64,000 nucleotides of DNA from Candidatus Bilophila faecipullorum (GTDB taxonomy: Bacteria; Desulfobacterota; Desulfovibrionia; Desulfovibrionales; Desulfovibrionaceae): positions 31,705 to 95,704 of the forward strand of contig CALVEZ010000009.1 of assembly GCA_944326695.1 (NCBI GenBank), read 5' to 3'. The notes under the pieces are model-generated. The model worked only from the letters and a program-made list of their open reading frames with translations, had not been told where the DNA came from and searched no databases. Of this stretch, positions 35,309 through 44,466 are shown piece by piece. The position numbers and the translations under genes are program-made. Positions within the stretch are counted from its first letter, which is position 1. Each line of letters opens with the position of its first letter.

Positions 35309-36401
35309 ACGGCAACACCACTTCCCACCCGTCAACCCACGTCACGGCCACGCGCTCCCCGTGGTTGTAGCTGATTTCCGCGTCGTCCTCGTTGAAGAAC
35401 TCGGCCACGGAAAGGGTTTCGCCGTTGTCGAGGGCGATGGAAATGTCCACGGTCGCGCCCTTATAGACGGTTTCCTCAATGCGTCCGGTCAGATAGGGGC
35501 CATCGGGCCGCTCGTCGCCGTGCGCGTAGATGCGGATGTCCTCGGGCCGCAGGAGGACGTTCACCCGGTCCCCGACCGCGAAGGTACGGGGTGTGCGCAG
35601 CGTGAAGCGCCGCCCGCTGATGTCCGCGATGTAGGCGCCCTCCCCCAGCACGGACATGATCCGGGCGGGGAGGATGTTGATCTCGCCCACGAAGCGGGCC
35701 ACGTAGAGATTGGCGGGCTCCTCGTAGATTTCCTGCGGGGTGCCGATCTGCTCGATGCGGCCCTGATTCATGACCACCACACGGTCGGACATGGCAAAAG
35801 CCTCTTCCTGATCGTGGGTGACGAAGACGAAGGTGATCCCGAGGCGGCGCTGGAGGCGCTTGATCTCAAGCTGCATGGCCCGGCGGAGCTTGTAGTCAAG
35901 CGCGCTGAAAGGCTCGTCAAGGAGGAGCACCAGAGGCTTGTTGACCACGGCGCGGGCGATGGCCACGCGCTGCTGCTGACCGCCGGAAAGCTGGTGCGGG
36001 CGGCGGTCCGCGTACTGGTCAAGATGCACCATGCGCAGGGCCTCCATGACCCGGCCCGCGATCTCCTCTTTGGGACAGCCCTGCATCCGCAGCCCAAAGG
36101 CTACGTTGTCGCGCACGCTCATGTGCGGGAAAAGGGCGTAATTCTGAAAGACGGTGTTGACCTGCCGCCGTTCCGGGGGGATGTCGTTCATCCGTCCGCC
36201 GCCGATGAGCACTTCCCCGGAATCCGGGCTCTCAAAACCGGAAAGGATGCGCAGGATCGTGGTCTTGCCACAGCCGGAAGGCCCGAGCAGGGTCAGAAAT
36301 TCGCCATTGCTGATGCGCAGATTGATGTCTTCCAGCGCGCGGGTATCCTCAAAGGATTTGTCCACGCCCCTCAATTCGATGATGCTGTCCTGTCCGGCCA
36401 T
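35295..36401 (-). CDS. potA: Polyamine ABC transporter ATP-binding protein
   Basis: A 368-residue ATPase. Walker A is GPSGCGKTT, the Q-loop lies in VFQNYALFPHM, the signature is LSGGQQQR and Walker B is LLLLDEPFSALD, with switch His in FVTHDQEEAF. The C-terminal TOBE domain (about 250-368) has VLLRPEDIRIY. It drives polyamine import with PotB, PotC and PotD. First gene of the operon; the start at 36401 is the family N-terminus (IIELRGVDKSFEDT). Confidence 0.96.
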   Translation of the reverse strand: MAGQDSIIELRGVDKSFEDTRALEDINLRISNGEFLTLLGPSGCGKTTILRILSGFESPDSGEVLIGGGRMNDIPPERRQVNTVFQNYALFPHMSVRDNVAFGLRMQGCPKEEIAGRVMEALRMVHLDQYADRRPHQLSGGQQQRVAIARAVVNKPLVLLLDEPFSALDYKLRRAMQLEIKRLQRRLGITFVFVTHDQEEAFAMSDRVVVMNQGRIEQIGTPQEIYEEPANLYVARFVGEINILPARIMSVLGEGAYIADISGRRFTLRTPRTFAVGDRVNVLLRPEDIRIYAHGDERPDGPYLTGRIEETVYKGATVDISIALDNGETLSVAEFFNEDDAEISYNHGERVAVTWVDGWEVVLPYEAD

Positions 36402-36818
36402 GCTTCCCGCCTGCCTCCCTGTCCCTGTTGCCGCCGCCCTCACGCCGGGCCGAAGCGATCCCCCTCCCGGAGAAAACATACCGCCCCGAAGCGGCGTTTT
36501 TCTCAAGAAAGGTTCCGCGCCATCACGTTTCGCCGAAAAACCTCTTCCGCAGGCGGGGCCCCCGGAAAACGGGGCTGCCCTCTCCGGCCGCGCCCGCCGC
36601 AGCCTCAAGGCCGCCGTGCGGCCCAAAGCCGAGGACCGTGTCTTTCCCGCATCCTGTACATGAGCGGGGTCAAAGGGTCAAGAAAAGCCCCTCGTATTTT
36701 CTAATATGTAACATACCGTCCATTCAGGAAATGAGTATCATGAACCCCTCTCTTCCGCCGCCGGGCCGAAAAAAAGACTTGTCATCCGTCTTCGTTCGAG
36801 CTAAGAAGGGCTTCTTCA
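36402..36818 (+). promoter_or_regulatory. potA upstream region and tRNA-Pro promoter
   Basis: About 415 bp between divergent potA and tRNA-Pro. For the tRNA, TTGTCA (36779-36784), a 17-bp spacer and TAAGAA (36802-36807) end 11 bp before the tRNA. For potA no strong box pair is seen; TTGACC on the minus strand near 36680 is the best -35. No gene is present. Confidence 0.5.
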
Positions 36819-36895
36819 CGGGATGTGGCTCAGTCTGGTAGAGCGCTGCGTTCGGGACGCAGAGACCGCGCGTTCAAATCGCGCCATCCCGACCA
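36819..36895 (+). tRNA. tRNA-Pro(CGG)
   Basis: Seventy-seven bases with encoded CCA. Acceptor arms CGGGATG and CATCCCG pair, with A73. The anticodon stem-loop CTGCG-TTCGGGA-CGCAG gives CGG. The D arm is GCTCAGTCTGGTAGAGC and the T loop GTTCAAATC. Confidence 0.97.
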
Positions 36896-36903
36896 GAAAA
36901 ATC

Positions 36904-36937
36904 AAGCCCTTATGAGATATGCTCATGAGGGCTTTTT
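36904..36937 (+). terminator. Terminator after tRNA-Pro
   Basis: AAGCCCTTATGAG pairs with CTCATGAGGGCTT around ATATG, with one mismatch, and is followed by a T-run. Confidence 0.85.
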
Positions 36938-36940
36938 CTT

Positions 36941-37715
36941 TTCCCGGCACCGTTCCCAGCGTGCACGGCCAAATGGGGTAGAAACGCTTCACCCGCAATT
37001 CACACAGGCCGAAGTCCCGCTTTCCACGCCGTGCCAACATCTTTTCGCCAACAGGGAAAGACATATCCTAAAAAGAAGGATGGCAAGGGCTGAGAACACC
37101 CGCCGCCCGCATGTGGGCACGTCCCTTGGGATTCGAGCATCCACTTTTAGCGCCCCCGTTAGGATTGGTACCTCTCACCGGGGCAACCGCTTGAGAGGTT
37201 CAGCACGTGGCCCAACACAGCCGCTCTACCCACAACCACCAGAAGCGCCGCGATGTCCTTCTCGCTCGTTCGGCATTGTTCCCTTGTCTCAGCCACCATA
37301 AGCGACGCGATGTCCCGCAAAAAGTGCGGCAGAGAATAACCTTGCACATTGCCCCTATCGAAATGGTCTTTCCCGCAAGAAAGAAGCCTTTTTATTCAGC
37401 GGGATATGAGGATATCATCATCCCGTTGAGGATGGCAGTCCGTTGGACTGACAGAGGGGAAAACTCGTAAAAGGGGCATTGCCGCCATCTTACTTGGCAA
37501 AGAATCCCGGCCCATTGCTCCTTTCGGAAGGCGTCCCCCACGCCCCGCGCATTCCATAGCCACACCCTCATGACAAGGCCGCACCTCCGGGAGCTATCAG
37601 GTGTAAAGGGTCATAATCGGCTTATCCTCGGCAGCAGCGGCAACCCGCTTCACCGTCTCCCGCGCCGCCCTCGCCATGCTGCCGTGGCTCCCCGCACCAC
37701 ACCCAGAAAAGGCGC
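36941..37715. other. Region between tRNA-Pro and a cupin gene
   Basis: About 775 bp with less GC-rich and less organised sequence than its surroundings. It contains one weak small ORF (see 37159-37347). No integrase or clear repeat of the tRNA 3' end was seen. It may be an eroded insertion. Confidence 0.35.
37159..37347 (-). CDS. Possible small ORF of unknown function
   Basis: A 62-codon frame with a GTG start and AGGGG five bases ahead. The product has two similar helices (RDIASLMVAETREQ and KDIAALLVVVGRA), reflecting a direct repeat in the DNA (CGCGATGTCC at about 37252 and 37307). No family is recognised. It may be chance or a remnant. Confidence 0.25.
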   Translation of the reverse strand: MQGYSLPHFLRDIASLMVAETREQCRTSEKDIAALLVVVGRAAVLGHVLNLSSGCPGERYQS

Positions 37716-38078
37716 TCAGACCCCCTCTTCCTGCGGGGGACGCAGCGAATCGGCGTGCACGGCCAGCCACAGGCAGGGCGAGCTTGTGTACGTCACCCGA
37801 TGCCTGAGGCCGCGGGGAAGAAACAGGCTTTCCCCGCGCCCGAGCGTCGTTTCATGGCCGTCCTCATAGCCCAGCCGGGCTTCGCCTTCGAGCACCACGA
37901 CCCACTCGTCCCAGTCCTGATCATACCATTCGCCCTCGGGCGTGACCTGCCCGTTGGAAACGATGCGCTCAACGCGCACGCTCCCCGAGCCGAGGGCCAG
38001 CGTTTCAAACCGTTCCGGCCCTTCGGGAGAGGGCAAGGCGGCGGGGTCCGCCGCGTACAGGCCGCCGATACCGCTCAT
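37716..38078 (-). CDS. Small cupin-domain protein
   Basis: A 120-residue single-domain cupin. The first motif is DWDEWVVVLEGEARLGYEDG and the second is LGRGESLFLPRGLRHRVTYTSSP. The His of the first motif (normally HxH) is replaced: DWDEWV retains only Glu, so metal binding may be altered. The late HRV His remains. GGAGGTCCCGT lies directly upstream of the ATG. It resembles cupin-2 sugar- or signal-binding proteins; the substrate is unknown. Confidence 0.85.
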   Translation of the reverse strand: MSGIGGLYAADPAALPSPEGPERFETLALGSGSVRVERIVSNGQVTPEGEWYDQDWDEWVVVLEGEARLGYEDGHETTLGRGESLFLPRGLRHRVTYTSSPCLWLAVHADSLRPPQEEGV

Positions 38079-38228
38079 ACGGGACCTCCTCTGCGGGCCA
38101 GCCCCACGGCGGCCCGAAAAATCGTCTGTTTAAGGAGCGTTAGACATTTGACACCTCACGCCGCCGGGCGTAGGGAGGCCATATCCGGTCCTCTTGTACC
38201 GCTCACGATATCAAAAAGGAGAACAATC

Positions 38229-38795
38229 ATGCGCTTCCCGAAAGCATTGCTTATGGCGGGCATCCTTGTCCTCGGCCTCGGCGTTCACGCGCAGGCCGCC
38301 GACTACGTCACGCAGAAAGCCGGCAACGTCTCCATCGACCTCCCCAAAGGCTGGGAGGTCGCCCCCAAGGACTTCATGGCCAAGCTCGCCAGCTCCAACC
38401 CCAACATCCTCCTGCTGGCGCAGGGCCCCGACAACGGTTTCCCCAAGCTGACGGTGGTCAAAAGCCCCGATCCGGCGACGCAGGCGCAGTTCAAGGCGCT
38501 TGACGCGGCCCAGCTCGACGCCCTGTGCAAGGGCTTCAACGCCAACATCGCCGCCCGCTTCGGGGACAAGCTCAAGGCCACCTGCGAAAAGGTCAAGGGC
38601 GGCAGCGCCGCTGCGCTTTCCACCCGGATGACGCTTCCCGCCGAAGGCAAGACCCCCGAGCTGACCAACATCAACTGGTCCTACCCCAACGGCGGCAACG
38701 GCGTGGCCGTCAGCGTCATGTTCCCGAGCAAGGACAACGCCAAGTACACGGGCGAGGTCATGAAGACCCTCGGCTCGGTCAAGTTCGCCAAGTAG
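38229..38795 (+). CDS. Secreted protein of unknown function
   Basis: A 188-residue protein with signal peptide (residues 1-23, ending HAQA). The mature part begins ADYVTQKAGNVSIDLPKGWEVAPKD. Together with FPKLTVVKSPDPATQAQFKALD and a final YTGEVMKTLGSVKF, this recalls small periplasmic proteins related to the PsbP/DUF1795-like alpha-beta fold that score lipid or metal interactions, but I cannot assign it. AAAAAGGAG is well placed. A terminator follows 33 bp after the stop. Confidence 0.8.
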   Translation: MRFPKALLMAGILVLGLGVHAQAADYVTQKAGNVSIDLPKGWEVAPKDFMAKLASSNPNILLLAQGPDNGFPKLTVVKSPDPATQAQFKALDAAQLDALCKGFNANIAARFGDKLKATCEKVKGGSAAALSTRMTLPAEGKTPELTNINWSYPNGGNGVAVSVMFPSKDNAKYTGEVMKTLGSVKFAK

Positions 38796-38827
38796 ACGCC
38801 TTTGCCGCGTCTCCGGCCATCCTTTTG

Positions 38828-38857
38828 AAAAACAGCGAGGTTTCCCTCGCTGTTTTT
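38828..38857 (+). terminator. Terminator after the secreted protein gene
   Basis: AAAAACAGCGAGG pairs with CCTCGCTGTTTTT over a TTTC loop. The symmetric A/T ends also serve asnS on the other strand. Confidence 0.9.
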
Positions 38858-38926
38858 ATGTCGGAATCCGAAAGGCTTCCCTTTTGCTTCGCGTGCCGCG
38901 AAAAAGAGGGAAGCCCCTTTCTGGCG

Positions 38927-40309
38927 CTAAAACTCCAGCGAGCCCGGCGTGCGCGGGAAAGGCAGCACGTCGCGGATGTTGGAGATGCCGGTGAGCATCA
39001 TGACCAGCCGCTCGAAGCCCATGCCGAAGCCCGCATGGGGCACGCTGCCGAAACGCCGCAGGTCCAGATACCAGCCGTACTTGGCCGGGTCCTGACCCAG
39101 TTCGCGGATGCGGCTTTCCAGCAAGTCAAAGCGTTCCTCGCGCTGGCTGCCGCCGATGAGTTCTCCGATGCGGGGCACCAGCACGTCCATGGCGGCCACC
39201 GTTTCCCGGTCGTCGTTCTGACGCATATAAAAGGCCTTGATACCCTTGGGGTAATCGTAGACGGCCACCGGGCGCTTGAAATGCTCCTCGGCGAGGAAGC
39301 GCTCATGCTCGGTCTGAAGGTCAAGGCCGAAGCGGGCCGGATACTCGAAACTCTTGCCGCTCGCCTTGAGGATGTCGATGGCCTCACGATAGGAGCAACG
39401 GGCGAAGGGCTGCGCCACCATGCCTTTCAGCCGTTCCACCAATCCCTTGTCCACAAAACGGTCGAAAAGATCGAGGTCGTCCGCGCGGCGTTCCAGCACC
39501 CGCCTGATCACGAAGCAGGTCAGGTTCTCGGCAAGGTCCATATTGTCGTTGAGATCGGCAAAAGCGACCTCGGGCTCGACCATCCAGAACTCGGCGGCGT
39601 GGCGCGGCGTGTTGGAATTTTCAGCCCGGAAAGTCGGACCGAAGGTATAGACCTTGCCAAGGCCGAGAGCGAGGCATTCGGCCTCAAGCTGACCGGAAAC
39701 GGTCAGGCTGCATTCCTTGCCGAAGAAATCCTCCGCAAAGGGGTTTTCGCCCGCCTTCACGGGGGCGTTGGGCGGCAAGGTGGTCACGCGGAACATCTCG
39801 CCCGCCCCCTCGCAGTCGGAGCCGGTCAGGATGGGCGTGTGCACGTAATAAAAGCCGTTGCCGTGGAAGAAGTCATGCACCGCTTGCGCGGCCTCGGCCC
39901 GGATGCGGAAGGCCGCCCCGTATTTGTTGGTGCGCACGCGCAGATGGGCGATGGTGCGCAGGAATTCGTCGGAATGACGTTTTTTCTGGAGCGGATAGGT
40001 TTCGGGATCGGCCAGACCGAAAACGGTCATGTCCGTGGCGCGGACTTCCCATTTCTGCCCCTTGCCGGGCGATTCCACCAGCTCGCCGCTGACGGCGATG
40101 CAGGCTCCCGTATTCACCCCTTCCAGCTTGTCCCATGCGGCCGTGCCCTCGTCCACGATGCACTGGATGTTGCCGAGGCAGGAACCGTCGTTCAGTTCCA
40201 GAAACGAAAAACCCTTGGCGTCGCGCCGGGTGCGGACCCAGCCTCCAATCCGTAGTTCCGGCATGGCCGCCGGCGCATTGAGCGCCTCGGCTATAGATGT
40301 ACGCAACAT
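38927..40309 (-). CDS. asnS: Asparagine--tRNA ligase
   Basis: A 460-residue class IIb aminoacyl-tRNA synthetase. The N-terminal OB fold is at about 16-110 ([23 protein letters not shown]). Motif 2 is [26 protein letters not shown] and motif 3 is [15 protein letters not shown] near the end. The asparaginyl form is indicated by its AsnS-type length and by [14 protein letters not shown] rather than the AspS arrangement. It charges tRNA-Asn in the cytoplasm. It is followed by no gene on the same strand until the terminator at 38828. Confidence 0.96.
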   Translation of the reverse strand: MLRTSIAEALNAPAAMPELRIGGWVRTRRDAKGFSFLELNDGSCLGNIQCIVDEGTAAWDKLEGVNTGACIAVSGELVESPGKGQKWEVRATDMTVFGLADPETYPLQKKRHSDEFLRTIAHLRVRTNKYGAAFRIRAEAAQAVHDFFHGNGFYYVHTPILTGSDCEGAGEMFRVTTLPPNAPVKAGENPFAEDFFGKECSLTVSGQLEAECLALGLGKVYTFGPTFRAENSNTPRHAAEFWMVEPEVAFADLNDNMDLAENLTCFVIRRVLERRADDLDLFDRFVDKGLVERLKGMVAQPFARCSYREAIDILKASGKSFEYPARFGLDLQTEHERFLAEEHFKRPVAVYDYPKGIKAFYMRQNDDRETVAAMDVLVPRIGELIGGSQREERFDLLESRIRELGQDPAKYGWYLDLRRFGSVPHAGFGMGFERLVMMLTGISNIRDVLPFPRTPGSLEF

Positions 40310-40332
40310 GACTCCTCCTGATGCTTAGAGAG

Positions 40333-40977
40333 TTATTTTTTCAGGTTCGCCCGGATGAATTCGATGACGACCGGCAGAACGGAAACGATGATGATGCCGT
40401 AAATGACGACGCTGAAATTGTTTTTGACGACCGGGATATTGCCAAGGAAATACCCCGCCGAAACCAGCCCGGCCACCCACAGGATCGCCCCGGTGATGTT
40501 GAAGGACAGGAATTTCACGGGGCTCATGAGTGCGATGCCCGCCACAAAGGGCGCGAACGTCCGCACGATGGGGATAAAGCGGGCCAGAATGATGGCCTTG
40601 CCGCCGTGACGCTCATAAAAGGCGTGCGCCTTGAGAAGATGCTGCTTATTAAGAAAGCGCGTCTCCCGGCTGAAAATGCTCGGCCCCACATGACGGCCTA
40701 TTTCATAGTTGACGGCATCCCCCAGAACGGCGGCGCCCAGCAGCACGGCCATACACAAAGGGTAGCTGAGATGCCCGGCCCCGGCCACGGTCCCGGCTGC
40801 GAAAAGCAGGGAATCCCCGGGCAGAAAGGGCGTCACCACCAAGCCCGTCTCGCAAAAGACGATCAGAAAAAGGAACGCATAAAGCCATGCGCCGTATTCG
40901 GCCACCAGCGCAAAAAGGTGCTGATCAATATGCAGGACAAAAGAAACGCCCTGCTCCAGCAAAGAGATTTCATCCAT
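40333..40977 (-). CDS. DedA-family membrane protein
   Basis: A 214-residue polytopic protein of the DedA/VTT family. Family signatures are CETGLVVTPFLPGDSLLFAAGTVAG (reentrant loop), FLNKQHLLKAHAFYERHGGKAIILARFIPIVRTFAPFVAGIALM (the E-x-G/R-x-x-R-F-x-P-x-x-R block) and NITGAILWV. Recent work links this family to undecaprenyl-phosphate or lipid flipping and envelope integrity. It lies 23 bp upstream of asnS on the same strand and may be cotranscribed with it. Confidence 0.93.
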   Translation of the reverse strand: MDEISLLEQGVSFVLHIDQHLFALVAEYGAWLYAFLFLIVFCETGLVVTPFLPGDSLLFAAGTVAGAGHLSYPLCMAVLLGAAVLGDAVNYEIGRHVGPSIFSRETRFLNKQHLLKAHAFYERHGGKAIILARFIPIVRTFAPFVAGIALMSPVKFLSFNITGAILWVAGLVSAGYFLGNIPVVKNNFSVVIYGIIIVSVLPVVIEFIRANLKK

Positions 40978-41356
40978 CGCTCGTATCCCTAAGGGAAGCT
41001 ACAGATTGAAAAAGGTTTGGAAAACGCCGTACAGGATACGGAGAGAGCTATGGAGAATCAAGCCCCGCGCGTCCTCGCGTCCCGAGGCATTCCTTCTCCG
41101 CCGTCCTTGAAAAAATCTTTCAACGGCGCATAATTAAAGAGAGCCCCTTATGGTCCGGCCTTGCACAGCTTCTCCATTTCCCCTAAGGTTATAAGGGAAA
41201 AGCGGTCGGTGGCGAAGCTTTTTCCCTGTCATTTCCTCGCCGTGTCCCCTGCCCAGAGAGGTGGTCCCTTTCTTTTTCAAGCAAGCCGTTCCTTCACTTC
41301 GCGGTCACTGCACATTTTCTCATACCCTTTTCGCATTCCCTTCCAGGGAGGCCCTG
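40978..41356 (+). promoter_or_regulatory. Upstream region with promoter of the DUF169 gene
   Basis: TTGAAA (41107-41112), 17-bp spacer and ATAATT (41130-41135) form a good promoter, giving a leader of about 215 nt. No riboswitch was recognised in the leader. The dedA side shows no clear boxes. Confidence 0.55.
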
Positions 41357-42073
41357 ATGGAAAGCACGATAAAAGACGCCCTCCGCCTGACGAATCATCC
41401 CGTCGCGGAGATCAAAACGGATGAAGCCCCGGAAAACGCCCTCAGCTTCAAGAAAGGCTCCCGGGGTTGCGTCATCGCGCTGCTCGTGGCTGCCTCAAAG
41501 GGGCGAACGGTCGCCTTTTCCGAAGACACCTGCGGATGCCCCGGCGGGAAAGTAGGATTGGGATTTGGCCGTTTTGAGCCCGGAGGCATCGAATATTTTC
41601 TTTCCACCGGAGGAATCGGCCCTCGGCCGGGCGAATTCTATAAAAAATCCCCCGAACTGGCACGGGCGTTCATCGAGGGACTGCCGCACGTGGCAATGAA
41701 GAAGTACCTCCTTTTTAAGCCCCTCGATGAAGTGAAACCCCACGAATCGCCCGAAGCCGTGGTTTTTCTCGTGAATCCCGATCAGCTTTCCGCGCTGGTC
41801 ACGTTGGCCAATTACGATCAGCCGACGCAGGACAACGTTCGGATATGTTTCGGCAGCGGCTGCGCTCAGGCCATCCTCTATGCCCTCAAGGAAGCGGAGG
41901 AAGGAAAAAAACGCTGCATACTCGGCCTCACCGATCCCTCCGCCCGCAAATGCCTCGACAAGGACATCCTTTCCCTGAGCATACCCTATGGCCGTTTTCT
42001 TGAACTCGAAAATCAAGCGGAAGAATCCTTCTTGACCAAGGCGACGTGGAACGAGATCGCCCACAGGCTCTAA
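41357..42073 (+). CDS. DUF169-family protein
   Basis: A 238-residue cytosolic protein of DUF169, common in methanogens, Desulfovibrio and other anaerobes. CVIALLVAASKGRTVAFSEDTCGCPGGKVGLGFG contains the conserved Cys-x-Cys of the family, and GIEYFLSTGGIGPRPGEFYKKSPELA and a second GSGCAQAI cysteine follow. The retained Cys residues hint at metal or cluster binding. Function is unknown. CAGGGAGGCCCTG is well spaced ahead of the ATG. Confidence 0.88.
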   Translation: MESTIKDALRLTNHPVAEIKTDEAPENALSFKKGSRGCVIALLVAASKGRTVAFSEDTCGCPGGKVGLGFGRFEPGGIEYFLSTGGIGPRPGEFYKKSPELARAFIEGLPHVAMKKYLLFKPLDEVKPHESPEAVVFLVNPDQLSALVTLANYDQPTQDNVRICFGSGCAQAILYALKEAEEGKKRCILGLTDPSARKCLDKDILSLSIPYGRFLELENQAEESFLTKATWNEIAHRL

Positions 42074-42097
42074 GACGAATTTTAGGCGTAAAAAAAC

Positions 42098-42126
42098 TTG
42101 ACTTCCGCATCGGAACCCGCTAGTAA
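42098..42126 (+). promoter_or_regulatory. tRNA-Thr promoter
   Basis: TTGACT (42098-42103), 17-bp spacer, TAGTAA (42121-42126), 28 bp before the tRNA. Confidence 0.7.
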
Positions 42127-42154
42127 AACGCCCTGTATTGACGATCCGTCAATC

Positions 42155-42230
<76 letters not shown>

Positions 42231-42238
42231 GAGATTAC

Positions 42239-42271
42239 AAGGGGTTACATCAAAAGATGTAACCCCTTTCT
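42239..42271 (+). terminator. Terminator after tRNA-Thr
   Basis: AAGGGGTTACATC-AAAA-GATGTAACCCCTT is a perfect 13-bp stem followed by TCTCG. It ends the tRNA transcript. Confidence 0.85.
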
Positions 42272-42275
42272 CGTG

Positions 42276-42308
42276 ACTGTCCGCAAAACTGTCCGCAAAC
42301 TGTCCGCA
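42276..42308. repeat. Short direct repeats ACTGTCCGCA
   Basis: ACTGTCCGCA occurs at 42276, 42288 and 42299 (periods 12 and 11). Such clustered short repeats next to a tRNA 3' end resemble arm-type sites of tyrosine recombinases, supporting a past integration here. Confidence 0.55.
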
Positions 42309-42599
42309 CGGCCTTTTTACGGCTAGGAAATTTTGCTCCTTGTTTGGGAAAATACAGTAACATGCGGACACACAAGGCTTTCCCCCCCTGCCGCTTATTC
42401 TCCTTCTCTTCGTTGCTCCCGCAATACGCTACAATACGCAGCATGTTCAGCCATCATCCCCTCTCAAAAATAAAGGCCAGCAGCAAGAAAGAAGGGCCGG
42501 ATTGCACCCCTTCTGAGATGGCATAAAACACCCCCAAAAAAGGCCGCAGGTTTGGTGTGGGTGAGTGCGTTCTTTCCCGGCGCTGCCTTCGGGCAAAAA

Positions 42600-42630
42600 G
42601 AAAGGGCATGGTATCGTTCCATGCCCTTCA
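42600..42630 (-). terminator. Hairpin after the methyltransferase fragment
   Basis: AAGGGCATGG-TATCGTT-CCATGCCCTT forms a perfect 10-bp stem 17 bp beyond the stop codon of the degraded gene on the minus strand. Confidence 0.6.
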
Positions 42631-42646
42631 TCCCCTCCGGGTGCCG

Positions 42647-42945
42647 TCAGGCGGCCTGTTCTTCCGTCAGGCGTTCGACCGTGCACCGTGCGTACTCTTC
42701 CGAACGTTCAATGTTGATGCTCTTCCGTCCCGTCTGACTGGCCGCAAGAGCGGTCATTCCTCCCCCCGCAAAGGGGTCTAAAATTGTCTCTCCGGCGTGA
42801 TTTCCAGTAGCTCCCGCACCAAGCCGATGGGCTTGCTCATGTGGTGGTTTTTCTTCTTGTGGTCAACCGTGTATCGGCAAACTCCGGGCAGTCGTGCATT
42901 GTCTTTGACGGTGTGGAATGCGGAGCGGTAAGGGGCCCCTCTCCG
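42647..42945 (-). pseudogene. Phage-type DNA methyltransferase fragment, frameshifted
   Basis: The minus strand reads HKKKNHHMSKPIGLVRELLEITPE and then, in another frame, ILDPFAGGGMTALAASQTGR followed by NIERSEEYARCTVERLTEE and a stop at 42647. DPFAGGG is the S-adenosylmethionine motif of N4/N6 DNA methyltransferases found in prophages. The frame change falls near 42785-42795, where a base appears gained or lost. The N-terminal two thirds of a normal gene are absent, so it is a remnant. The right boundary is approximate. Confidence 0.8.
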
Positions 42946-43326
42946 GGCCGACAGCAGGACGAACGCCGTGGCGCTGGCGGGCAACACAGTTACGGACGCT
43001 TGTTCGGGACTCAAGCGACGACGCTTGAATGCAGCGTCCCCACATTTCTCCACGCCGAATCAGCAGCCTTAATCGGGAAAAAGGCGCAGGCCGCGTTCCG
43101 GGAATGGTTTCCGGCCAGAAACACAGGACAGTGATTGAGAAAGGGACCTTGGCCGTCAGCCCATTCAGACCTAAAAACGCGGCTTTGCGGTTCCTTCTCC
43201 CCTCTCTGGCACCGTTTCGCTAAAAATACGCATCCATTCCACCATGTCCCGCAGCCCCTCTTGACGCGCCACTCCCCCTCCCGTATTATACGCTAAATTT
43301 CACAAATTCTGCCTGCGGAAGTGCCT
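42946..43326. other. Rest of the mobile-element scar
   Basis: No intact gene is seen between the methyltransferase fragment and the next small gene. TTGACG (43261-43266), 17-bp spacer and TATTAT (43284-43289) make a good promoter 37 bp ahead of the following ORF. Confidence 0.5.
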
Positions 43327-43692
43327 ATGTTCCGTCTCTCCCTCACTCATAAAGCGATCTATACGCTCATCGTATTCACGCTTTTCTGTTGTGTGGGACA
43401 CTTGACGGCTGAGCGGACGCAGCGGGCGGACACGGCTGCCATTTCCGCGCCGTTTCAGGAGGGTGGGGCGTATCTGATGGAATCCAAAACCCCGTCGCCC
43501 AACACGGGCACACGCGGGGAAAAGGACTATCAGCCTTTCCTCTTCCTCCTCTTGGGGATCATCCTCTACTCAATGGCGGAGAAGTCGCGCCGCCGTTCCC
43601 TGCCCAACAGCTTTCTTCCCCGGCTTTCCGACTATTACGGAATGCTTCCTCTCCCCTTAGCCCCTCCCTCGTCTTTTTCACCCGCCTCCTGA
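43327..43692 (+). CDS. Small membrane protein of unknown function
   Basis: One hundred twenty-one residues. One N-terminal hydrophobic helix (AIYTLIVFTLFCCVGHL, about residues 9-25) could be a signal or anchor, and a second lies mid-protein (FLFLLLGIILYSM, about 72-84) before a basic EKSRRRS. The tail is Pro/Ser-rich. A well-formed promoter lies just upstream, which is the main reason to accept it. No family is recognised; it may belong to the neighbouring scar. Confidence 0.5.
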   Translation: MFRLSLTHKAIYTLIVFTLFCCVGHLTAERTQRADTAAISAPFQEGGAYLMESKTPSPNTGTRGEKDYQPFLFLLLGIILYSMAEKSRRRSLPNSFLPRLSDYYGMLPLPLAPPSSFSPAS

Positions 43693-43920
43693 GCGTTTTC
43701 TGCCGTCTTTTGGACGTGAATCCGTGCGCGCCGCCCTCTTTCAGCCGCGGCCGCCCTTCCGACGTCCGTAAGCCGTAATCCGCTTTCCCAAGCGTACCCT
43801 CAAGGGAACGACGCCCCGTGTCCGGTTTTCCCCGGTGCCGCCCCGTCCGGGCGGATCAGGGAAGCCCCCGCTGCGGCCTTCCGGATTCCGGCCTTGCATT
43901 GCCAACACAAGGATACGCGC

Positions 43921-44466
43921 GTGAAAAAGATACTGCTGGCCTTTCTGGATCATTTCGAGAGCTATATATGCCAGTTTTTGCTGGTGTTCTTCGTCGTCGT
44001 CATCTTCATGCAGATCATCCTCCGCCAGATCGACATGTCCCTGCCGTGGACGGAGGAAATCGCCCGATTCGCCTTTATCTGGTTCATCCTCTTCGGAGCC
44101 TGCTACGCCACGCGGCTTTGCGCCCTCAACCGTGTGACCGTGCAGTTCTCGCGGGCTCCCAAATGGGTGGGCGACCTCTTCCTTTTCATCGGAGACGTCA
44201 TCTGGTTCGGCTTTTCCCTCGTCATGGCGTGGGAAGGCTACGTAGCCGTGCTTGATCTCGTGGAATTCCCCTACGCCACGCCCGCCCTCGACTGGGATTT
44301 GGGTCTGGTCTACCTCGTTTTCCCCCTCAGCTTCCTGCTCATGGCCATCCGCATCGTACAGGTGAACGTCATCAAGTTCATTCTGAAGGAGGAAATCCTC
44401 GATCCTGATCAGGAAGCCATCAAGGAAAGCCAAAAGACCCTTACCGACGAAGGAGGCAAGGCATAA
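43921..44466 (+). CDS. TRAP transporter small membrane subunit (DctQ), first set
   Basis: A 181-residue DctQ protein with four transmembrane helices. ICQFLLVFFVVVIFMQIILRQIDMSLPWTEEIARFAFIWFILFGACYATR has the conserved W-x-E-E block of the family. It pairs with the adjoining DctM (4-base ATGG overlap, stop at 44466). A GTG at 43921 with AAGGAT ahead is used. No solute-binding protein gene lies beside this pair, unlike the second TRAP set. Confidence 0.88.
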   Translation: MKKILLAFLDHFESYICQFLLVFFVVVIFMQIILRQIDMSLPWTEEIARFAFIWFILFGACYATRLCALNRVTVQFSRAPKWVGDLFLFIGDVIWFGFSLVMAWEGYVAVLDLVEFPYATPALDWDLGLVYLVFPLSFLLMAIRIVQVNVIKFILKEEILDPDQEAIKESQKTLTDEGGKA

